Below are positions 1 to 4,713 of a DNA stretch of 5,677 nt, one piece after another. How positions within the stretch are numbered: the stretch's first letter is position 1; every line of letters begins with the position of its first letter. This DNA is from Steroidobacteraceae bacterium (lineage in GTDB: Bacteria; Pseudomonadota; Gammaproteobacteria; Steroidobacterales; Steroidobacteraceae), in NCBI GenBank assembly GCA_021325695.1, contig JAJTCR010000115.1:1-5677 (forward strand). Reading direction: 5' to 3'. The notes beneath the pieces were generated by a model. The model ran no database searches. It was not told the DNA's origin and was given only the letters and a program-made list of their open reading frames with translations. The position numbers and the translations under genes were made by a program.

Positions 1-1188
1 GAGCGGCCCCGGCGAGTCGCAGTACGCGATGGCGACGCCGCGCTGGAACTCCGGCATCAGGATGATTTCAAGCGGTTCGTCGGGCACGGTGACGAAGCCC
101 TTGGCACGCAAGAACTCGGTCTTTTCCTGAAGCGCCTGCTTGGCGAGGTCGACGACGCCGGTGCGCGGCGGGCGTTCGGCGCTCGCCACTTCGAGCGCGG
201 CCTCGATGGCCGCCTGCTGCTCGGCGGGCGTCGGGTTGGCGGGCGTTGCCGGCGCGCCGGCGCGACCTGCGAGCACCCGGCGGGCGACTTCGTACATCTT
301 CGCGCGCGCCGCGATCGCTTCGCGCTCGGCGCGTTGTCGTATTTCGGTCCGTGTGAGCGGCGACATCAACGCGAAGGCGAGCTTCTCGTCGTACAGCTCG
401 CGGCCGATCCGGAATTCACCCTTGGCCTTCGGCTGCAGCTCTTTTACGAGCCACTGCTGGTGCGCCTGCACCGCCGTCCGAGCATTTGCGATCGCCTTGT
501 CGAGCCGCGCGCGTTCCGCCTCGGGCAGCTGCGCCATGGCCGGCACGACCAGCTCGTCGACCAGGCTCAGCACGCCCGGGTTCTGCTTGACTGCGGTCTC
601 CGCGTGGATCGACGGCACGCGCTCCGCGACGAGGTTCGCGCGCGTCTGTTCGAGCAAGCGCGGCAGCTTCTCGAGCCGCGCCGTCACCGAGCGCAACCGC
701 TCGGGCAGCGGCGCGAAGTCTCGCGCGAGCAGGCCGTAGATCGCCTGGCCCGTGAGCTGCGTGTAGAGCAGCGGATCCCAGGACCAGTCGCGGTACTTCT
801 CCTCGGACCACACCGAATAGCGCAGCTGGTTTTCGAGCATGGCGGCGTCGACCTGGTTCGCGCGCGACAGCCGCGCGCGATCGAGCGCCTGCAGCTCAGC
901 GAGCAGCCCCTTCACCCACGCGAGCGTGCGCGCGCGGCCCGCGGCGCTGAGGTCGTCGAGCTCGCCGTCCGTCCGGTGGTCGCCGAGCTGCGTGGCCGAC
1001 ACCGGTGCGAACCTGCCGAATTCCTCGACGTAGCGCTTGCCGAGCGCCTCGAAACGCGCATCGGCGTCCTGTGCGGTCGGGGTCGGGGTCGGGGTCGCGG
1101 TCGCGGTCGCGGCCGACGACGTCTGCGCGAAGGTCGCCGCCGCAATGAACAGCCACGCGATGAACCTGGAACGCGGGAATCGAGCCAT
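1..1188 (-). CDS. DUF885 family secreted protein, 3' end beyond window
   Basis: The reading frame is open from an ATG at 1188 down to base 1, giving the first 396 residues; the C-terminus lies outside the window. Family members are usually around 600 residues. Residues 1-26 look like a Sec signal peptide: basic MARFPRSR, a hydrophobic core (FIAWLFIAAATFA), then small residues for signal peptidase I. An Ala-Thr/Pro-Thr linker follows at about 25-39. The mature part fits DUF885: an aromatic stretch at 124-141 (YSVWSEEKYRDWSWDPLL), YGLLARDFAPLPERL near 151-165, a charged helical middle, and FQRGVAIAYCDSPGPL at 381-396. The start is supported by GGAGA seven bases upstream. Function is uncertain. 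Some relatives are annotated as putative periplasmic metallopeptidases, but any catalytic motif in the C-terminal half cannot be seen here. The gene is divergent from the MFS transporter. Confidence is high for the family, low for activity. Confidence 0.9.
   Translation of the reverse strand, partial: MARFPRSRFIAWLFIAAATFAQTSSAATATATPTPTPTAQDADARFEALGKRYVEEFGRFAPVSATQLGDHRTDGELDDLSAAGRARTLAWVKGLLAELQALDRARLSRANQVDAAMLENQLRYSVWSEEKYRDWSWDPLLYTQLTGQAIYGLLARDFAPLPERLRSVTARLEKLPRLLEQTRANLVAERVPSIHAETAVKQNPGVLSLVDELVVPAMAQLPEAERARLDKAIANARTAVQAHQQWLVKELQPKAKGEFRIGRELYDEKLAFALMSPLTRTEIRQRAEREAIAARAKMYEVARRVLAGRAGAPATPANPTPAEQQAAIEAALEVASAERPPRTGVVDLAKQALQEKTEFLRAKGFVTVPDEPLEIILMPEFQRGVAIAYCDSPGPL
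1073..1114. repeat. Seven-unit imperfect hexanucleotide repeat in the DUF885 gene
   Basis: Seven consecutive 6-bp units are seen on the plus strand: GCGGTC, three GGGGTC, two GCGGTC, then GCGGCC. On the coding (minus) strand they read as alternating Ala-Thr and Pro-Thr dipeptides just after the signal peptide. Because the unit is a multiple of three, gain or loss of units would lengthen or shorten the linker without shifting the frame. Confidence 0.9.
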
Positions 1189-1195
1189 GGGCGAG

Positions 1196-1200
1196 TCTCC
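1196..1200 (-). promoter_or_regulatory. Ribosome binding site of the DUF885 gene
   Basis: On the minus strand GGAGA lies seven bases before the ATG at 1188-1186. It is the best Shine-Dalgarno match nearby and supports this start, from which the signal peptide begins directly. Confidence 0.65.
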
Positions 1201-1237
1201 GGGCAGAGCGGTGCGCGATTCTGGCGTGACGGCGCAT

Positions 1238-1253
1238 CGACCGCCAGCGGTCG
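1238..1253. promoter_or_regulatory. Inverted repeat in the divergent intergenic region, possible operator
   Basis: CGACCGC and GCGGTCG form perfect 7-bp arms around a CA spacer. The site lies between the divergent DUF885 and MFS genes, 50 bp from the DUF885 start and 77 bp from the MFS start, where a regulator of either or both could bind. In such GC-rich DNA a 7-bp palindrome can arise by chance, so the operator role is inference only. Confidence 0.3.
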
Positions 1254-1276
1254 CGCGCGCGACCGGGTCCGCGGGG

Positions 1277-1282
1277 TATCCT
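1277..1282 (+). promoter_or_regulatory. Possible -10 element for the MFS gene
   Basis: TATCCT is an AT-containing hexamer in an otherwise very GC-rich intergenic stretch and resembles a sigma-70 -10 box. It would place a start of transcription at about 1288-1293. No good -35 hexamer is seen 16-18 bp upstream (the sequence there is CG repeats), so it would be a weak or activator-dependent promoter. Confidence 0.35.
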
Positions 1283-1292
1283 GCCGCCTTCG

Positions 1293-1334
1293 ATGCACCG
1301 GCCATTCCCATTCGCGGGGCGCGTCGCGCAATGA
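1293..1334 (+). CDS. Possible 13-residue leader peptide overlapping the MFS start
   Basis: An ATG at 1293 opens a 13-codon frame, MHRPFPFAGRVAQ, whose TGA stop (1332-1334) overlaps the MFS start ATG (1331-1333) as ATGA. That arrangement is typical of translational coupling. The MFS start itself lacks a clear Shine-Dalgarno sequence, which would fit coupling. However, this small ORF also lacks a recognisable ribosome binding site and could only be read from a very short or absent leader. No regulatory amino-acid run is present. It may be chance. Confidence 0.25.
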   Translation: MHRPFPFAGRVAQ

Positions 1335-2572
1335 GCGGCGCCTCCGAGGCGCGCCGCGCGCTGCTTCGCAACCCCGACTACACCCGCTACATCGCGGCGC
1401 GCTTTCTCGGCTCGCTCGCAGTGCAGATGCAGACCGTGGCCGTCGGCTGGCAGGTCTACGAGGTGACGCGGCGGCCGCTCGACCTCGGCCTGGTCGGGCT
1501 GTCGCAGTTCCTGCCGTTCGTGCTGCTGATCCTGCCGGCCGGGCACTTCGCCGACCGGCGCGATCGCCGTCGCATCCTGGTGGGGTGCTACACGCTGATG
1601 CTCGCGTGCGCACTGCTGCTGCTCGCGTTCTCGTGGCGCGGACTCACGAGTGCCTGGCCAGTGTTCGGCGCCATGACGCTGTTCGGCGTCGCGCGAGCCT
1701 TCGCGATGCCGGCGAGTCAGGCGCTGCTGCCTAACCTGGTCGAGCGCGAGCACTTCGGCACGGCCGTGGCGTTCAACACGTCGGTCTGGCAGGTCACGAC
1801 GATCGCGGGGCCTGCGCTCGGCGGCGTGCTCTACCTCGCGGGCGCCAGCGTCGTGTACGGCACCGTCGCCGTGATGATCGCGATCACCGTGCTGGCGATG
1901 GCGACGCTGCGACGCGGCGGCAACGTCTCGCGGGCCGCGAGCGCCGACTCGGCCCTGGACCTGCACGCGCTGTTCGAGGGCCTGCGCTTCGTGGGCCAGC
2001 GCCGCCCGTTGCTGGGCGCCATCTCGCTCGACCTGTTCGCGGTGCTGTTCGGCGGCGCCACGGCGCTGCTGCCCGTGTTCGCCGCCGACGTGCTGCACGT
2101 GGGGCCGACCGGGCTCGGCTGGTTGCGCGCGGCACCCGGCGTCGGCGCGGCCGTGACGGGACTCGTGCTGAGCGCACACCCGGTCACGCGCAACGTCGGG
2201 CGCTGGATGTTCGGCGGCGTGATCGTCTTCGGCCTCGCGACGCTGGTGTTCGGCCTGTCGACGACCTTCTGGGTCTCGCTCGTGGCGCTCGTCGTGCTCG
2301 GCGCGGGCGACATGGTCAGCGTCTACATCCGGCACCTGCTGGTGCAGCTCGAGACGCCCGACGCCATCCGCGGTCGCGTCAGCGCCGTCAACGGAGTGTT
2401 CATCGGCGCGTCAAACGAACTCGGCGAGTTCGAGAGCGGCGTCGTAGCGGCCTGGATCGGCGTCGTGCCTGCCGTCGTGGTCGGCGGTGCGGCCACGCTG
2501 CTCGTCGCGGTGACTTGGATGCGGCTGTTCCCGGAACTGCGGCGCATGCAGCGTTTTCCGGACCAGACGTGA
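1331..2572 (+). CDS. MFS transporter, EntS-like (MFS_3 type)
   Basis: This encodes a 413-residue inner-membrane transporter of the major facilitator superfamily, normal length for 12 transmembrane helices. Hydrophobic segments are evident at about 22-46, 53-73, 82-102, 106-128, 150-170, 173-192, 230-252, 263-281, 292-312, 314-335 and 370-397. The cytoplasmic loop motif A follows helix 2 (GHFADRRDRRRI, 71-82). A central hydrophilic loop spans about 193-225. The C-terminal stretch around 337-370 (QLETPDAIRGRVSAVNGVF, then GASNELGEFESG) is typical of the EntS/MFS_3 branch, whose best known member exports enterobactin. The substrate here cannot be told, and no siderophore genes are visible. The reading frame is open much further upstream to about 1037, but that part lies over the DUF885 gene. 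The ATG at 1331 precedes the first family-like residues (RNPDYTRYIAARFLGSLA). No strong ribosome binding site is seen. Confidence 0.9.
   Translation: MSGASEARRALLRNPDYTRYIAARFLGSLAVQMQTVAVGWQVYEVTRRPLDLGLVGLSQFLPFVLLILPAGHFADRRDRRRILVGCYTLMLACALLLLAFSWRGLTSAWPVFGAMTLFGVARAFAMPASQALLPNLVEREHFGTAVAFNTSVWQVTTIAGPALGGVLYLAGASVVYGTVAVMIAITVLAMATLRRGGNVSRAASADSALDLHALFEGLRFVGQRRPLLGAISLDLFAVLFGGATALLPVFAADVLHVGPTGLGWLRAAPGVGAAVTGLVLSAHPVTRNVGRWMFGGVIVFGLATLVFGLSTTFWVSLVALVVLGAGDMVSVYIRHLLVQLETPDAIRGRVSAVNGVFIGASNELGEFESGVVAAWIGVVPAVVVGGAATLLVAVTWMRLFPELRRMQRFPDQT
1338..1352 (+). repeat. GC-rich inverted repeat just inside the MFS gene
   Basis: GCGCCTC and GAGGCGC flank a single C, beginning four bases after the MFS start codon. 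In mRNA the outer five pairs could form a stem with a 5-base loop (TCCGA) near the initiation site. It also encodes part of SGASEARR, so it may be incidental. Confidence 0.3.
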
Positions 2573-2574
2573 CA

Positions 2575-2592
2575 ACTGTATATTCGTACAGT
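2575..2592. promoter_or_regulatory. LexA (SOS) box upstream of the radical SAM gene
   Basis: The core CTGTATATTCGTACAG (2576-2591) matches the CTGT-N8-ACAG operator of E. coli and Pseudomonas LexA, with an AT-rich left half of the spacer. Symmetry extends one base each way to 6-bp arms ACTGTA/TACAGT. It fills most of the 31-bp gap after the MFS stop and ends 12 bp before the radical SAM ATG. A TATATT hexamer inside it (2579-2584) could serve as a -10 element, so bound LexA would block the promoter. Release during SOS induction is the expected regulation. Confidence 0.88.
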
Positions 2593-2603
2593 AGTCTCTG
2601 GCC

Positions 2604-3695
2604 ATGCGTCGCGCGGACCGCATACAGGTCGAGAAGGGCCGGGGTGCCGTCACGAACCCGGCGGGCAGGTTCGAGTCCACCACGCTGGAACCGGCGGATG
2701 ACGGCTGGGGCAGTCTCGAGGAGCCGTTGCGCCATCCGCAGACGCAGCTGATCGCCGAATTCCCGAAGCACGCGATCGTCCACAACCGCTCGCCCGACGT
2801 CTCGTTCGACCAGTCGCTGAACCCGTACCAGGGGTGCGAGCACGGGTGCATCTACTGCTATGCGCGCCCCGCCCACGCCTACCTGAACCTGAGTCCGGGA
2901 CTCGACTTCGAGACGCGCATCTTCCACAAGCCGGCGCTCGCCGCGCTGCTCGCGCGAGATCTCGCGGCGCCGGGCTATCGATGCCGCGTGCTGCACGTCG
3001 GCGGCAACACGGACCCTTACCAGCCCGCGGAGCGTGCGTTGCGCTCGACGCGCGCCGTGCTCGAACTGATGCTGGAGCGGCGACACCCGGTCTCGGTCAT
3101 CACCAAGAGCGCGCTCGTGCTGCGCGACCTGGACCTGCTCGTGCCGCTCGCCGAGCGCAGGCTCGTCAAGGTCTTCGTGAGCCTCACGAGCCTCGACGAC
3201 TCGATCAAGCGCACGCTCGAGCCGCGCACGGCTTCGCCGCAGGCGCGACTGCGGGTCTTGCGCAGCCTCGCGCAGGCTGGCGTCCCCGCGGGGGCCATGC
3301 TCGCGCCCGTGATCCCGGCGATCACCGACCACGAGATCGAGCGCATGCTGGAGGCAGTCGCCGAAACGGGTGTTCGACGCGCGGGTTGGCTCATGCTGCG
3401 CTTGCCGCACGAAGTCGCCGGCCTGTTCGAGGCATGGCTGCGCGAACACCACCCGCAACGCGCGGACCGGGTGCTGAACCTGATCCGCGGCATGCGGGGC
3501 GGCCGGCTCAACGACCCGCGGTTCGTGCATCGCCATCGCGGCGAGGGCCCCTACGCGGCCCTGATCGGCGCGCGTTTCGAAGCGGCCTGTCGGCGGCTCG
3601 GCCTGAACGCCTCCCCACCGGTCGAACTCGACACCACGCAGTTCGTGCGCGACCCGGAGGCGCCCGTGCAGGGCGGCCTGTTCGACAGTTCGTGA
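2604..3695 (+). CDS. PA0069-type radical SAM protein (SplB-like), SOS-regulated
   Basis: This encodes a 363-residue cytoplasmic radical SAM enzyme of the COG1533 group, which includes spore photoproduct lyase-like proteins. The N-terminus has the family signature KGRGAVTNPAGRFE (11-24) and DDGW (32-35). The [4Fe-4S] cluster motif CX3CX2C is Cys78, Cys82 and Cys85 in NPYQGCEHGCIYCYARP, followed by barrel segments such as HVGGNTDPYQPAE (131-143), VITKSALVLRD (165-175) and VSLTSLDD (192-199). The C-terminal QGGLFDSS resembles the tail of relatives. Length is normal and the frame intact. The ATG at 2604 is chosen because the conserved N-terminal motif follows at once; the ribosome binding site is weak. 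A LexA box lies 12 bp upstream. From memory, P. aeruginosa PA0069 is itself among reported LexA-regulon genes, and neither its substrate nor reaction is established to my knowledge. A DNA-repair role is inferred from regulation and superfamily. Confidence 0.93.
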   Translation: MRRADRIQVEKGRGAVTNPAGRFESTTLEPADDGWGSLEEPLRHPQTQLIAEFPKHAIVHNRSPDVSFDQSLNPYQGCEHGCIYCYARPAHAYLNLSPGLDFETRIFHKPALAALLARDLAAPGYRCRVLHVGGNTDPYQPAERALRSTRAVLELMLERRHPVSVITKSALVLRDLDLLVPLAERRLVKVFVSLTSLDDSIKRTLEPRTASPQARLRVLRSLAQAGVPAGAMLAPVIPAITDHEIERMLEAVAETGVRRAGWLMLRLPHEVAGLFEAWLREHHPQRADRVLNLIRGMRGGRLNDPRFVHRHRGEGPYAALIGARFEAACRRLGLNASPPVELDTTQFVRDPEAPVQGGLFDSS

Positions 3696-3711
3696 GGTGC
3701 GTTCCACCGGC

Positions 3712-3739
3712 TTTTCACGCGAAGTCGTTGTCGTATACT
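3712..3739 (+). promoter_or_regulatory. Sigma-70-like promoter of the lipoprotein genes
   Basis: TATACT (3734-3739) differs from TATAAT at one position. It is preceded, at a 16-bp spacing, by TTTTCA (3712-3717), which matches TTGACA at four of six positions. Transcription would begin near 3746, leaving a leader of about 65 bases before the first lipoprotein ATG. The leader includes a GC-rich stretch (GGGCGGGCCCGGCC) and a run of six T (3770-3775). Confidence 0.6.
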
Positions 3740-3795
3740 CGGGCGGGCCCGGCCTTTGGATCCGTCGCATTTTTTCTCCGCCGAATGCGCCGCCG

Positions 3796-3803
3796 GGAGG
3801 AGG
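3796..3803 (+). promoter_or_regulatory. Strong ribosome binding site of the first lipoprotein
   Basis: GGAGGAGG lies six bases before the ATG at 3810. It decides the start: the frame is open further upstream and a TTG at 3756 is possible, but the TTG has no such signal and would place extra residues before the lipoprotein signal peptide. Confidence 0.85.
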
Positions 3804-3809
3804 AAAGCC

Positions 3810-4622
3810 ATGGACGACAGAAACACCGCTCGCCGCACGGCGGCGGTCGCACGCGCGTCCCTCCGCGCCGCGGCTGGCGTGGCCGTGCTGGGTGCGTTCG
3901 CCAGTGGATGCATGACGTCGAAAGTCGACGAGACCCGGCAGGTGGCCTCGTCCATCAAGGCCAACGAATCGATCGTGCTGCTCAAGAAGCCGCAGCTCGA
4001 GGGCGTGGGGACCGAGGAGGTGTTCCTCGACTGCATCCAGGAGCGGCTTGGCGGCCAGCTGGTGCACCCGGAACAAGGACAGAGCGGCCGCGCGAGCACG
4101 GCGAAGATCCCGTTCAAGATCTACGGCGAACAGGAGTTCACCGACGCGCTGTTCCCCTGGTTCGAGCCGAGCACGGCTCCCGCGAACGCGGCCGGCCTCA
4201 GGGTGCTGCTGCAGCGACCCGGCGTGACCGAGCGCCTGCAGCAGATCGGCGTGCGTTATGTCGTCTGGCTCGACGGCAACACCAAGAAAACCGACGGTGG
4301 CGGCAGCGTCGCCTGCGCGGCGAGTCCCGGCGGCGCCGGCTGCATCGGTGTCGGCTGGTGGGAAAAGGAATCGGGTTACGTGGCTTCGGTCTGGGACATG
4401 CAGACGGCGACCGAGATCGGGCAGGTCAGCACGGACGTCACCGGCACCTCGGTGCTGATCGGCGCGATCGCGCCGATTCCGATCATCACGCCAGTGCGCC
4501 GCAAGGCCTGCGACCGGCTCAGCGAACAGCTGCGCTCGTTCCTCGCCGGTGACGACCTGGCACTGTCCACCGACGTGGCGGCCACCGGTGCCGCCTCCGG
4601 AGGCGCCGGCGGCCCACCCTGA
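3810..4622 (+). CDS. Lipoprotein of unknown function with four mature cysteines
   Basis: This encodes 270 residues that I do not recognise as a named family. The N-terminus is basic (RRTAAVARASLR), then hydrophobic (AAAGVAVLGAF), and ends in ASGC, a slightly atypical lipobox with Ala rather than Leu at -3. Cys34 would be lipidated and the protein anchored in a membrane, probably facing the periplasm. The mature part contains ESIVLLKKPQLEGVGTEEV (53-71), a mixed alpha/beta middle, GCIGVGWWEKES (177-188), and a hydrophobic stretch GTSVLIGAIAPIPIITPV (212-229). Cysteines at 75, 169, 178 and 234 could form two disulfides, which fits an exported protein. The C-terminal tail (about 258-270) is Ala/Gly-rich and probably disordered. 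A second lipoprotein gene starts 91 bp downstream on the same strand, so co-transcription is likely. It is a confident gene of unknown function. Confidence 0.85.
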   Translation: MDDRNTARRTAAVARASLRAAAGVAVLGAFASGCMTSKVDETRQVASSIKANESIVLLKKPQLEGVGTEEVFLDCIQERLGGQLVHPEQGQSGRASTAKIPFKIYGEQEFTDALFPWFEPSTAPANAAGLRVLLQRPGVTERLQQIGVRYVVWLDGNTKKTDGGGSVACAASPGGAGCIGVGWWEKESGYVASVWDMQTATEIGQVSTDVTGTSVLIGAIAPIPIITPVRRKACDRLSEQLRSFLAGDDLALSTDVAATGAASGGAGGPP

Positions 4623-4674
4623 GACGGCGACAGTGAACCGGAGGTCGCGTGGCGCATCCAAGTTAGGAGGCGCC

Positions 4675-4686
4675 CGACGATCGTCG
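4675..4686. repeat. 12-bp perfect palindrome before the second lipoprotein
   Basis: CGACGATCGTCG is fully self-complementary with no spacer and ends 27 bp before the ATG at 4714. It lies just after an AGGAGG (4665-4670) that has no ATG, GTG or TTG start at a suitable distance. There is no following T run, so it is not a terminator. It could be a regulator site or chance. Confidence 0.35.
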
Positions 4687-4700
4687 CCCGCGCAAACGCA

Positions 4701-4705
4701 GAAGG
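4701..4705 (+). promoter_or_regulatory. Ribosome binding site of the collagen-like lipoprotein
   Basis: GAAGG stands eight bases before the ATG at 4714. It favours this start over an in-frame GTG at 4633, which would add a 27-residue basic extension before the signal peptide and has no clear Shine-Dalgarno sequence. Confidence 0.55.
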
Positions 4706-4713
4706 TTTCACAC

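Noticed and set aside
334..1734. A 466-codon plus-strand open frame
   Set aside because: Its protein is Arg/Ala/Leu-rich with no domain. It overlaps the DUF885 gene on the opposite strand and the MFS gene in another frame.
896..2335. A 479-codon minus-strand open frame rich in Arg, His, Gln and Asp
   Set aside because: Its composition is typical of an antisense shadow and it covers most of the MFS gene. It has no recognisable motif and no ribosome binding site.
3696..3716. Possible terminator after the radical SAM gene (GGTG-CGTTC-CACC followed by GGCTTTT)
   Set aside because: The stem is only four pairs and the T run is short, and it overlaps the -35 region of the next promoter. It is too weak to call.
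3770..3775. Run of six T in the lipoprotein leader as an intrinsic terminator or attenuator
   Set aside because: No stable hairpin ends just before the run; the GC-rich stretch upstream is separated by about 15 bases of unpaired sequence.
2834..4552. A 572-codon plus-strand open frame
   Set aside because: It is a shifted frame running through the radical SAM gene, the promoter region and the first lipoprotein. Its product is Arg/Ala-rich without domains.
4593..4604. Palindrome GCCTCCGGAGGC at the end of the first lipoprotein gene as a terminator
   Set aside because: It lies inside the coding sequence, has no usable loop and no following T run. It is explained by Ser/Gly codons in the tail.
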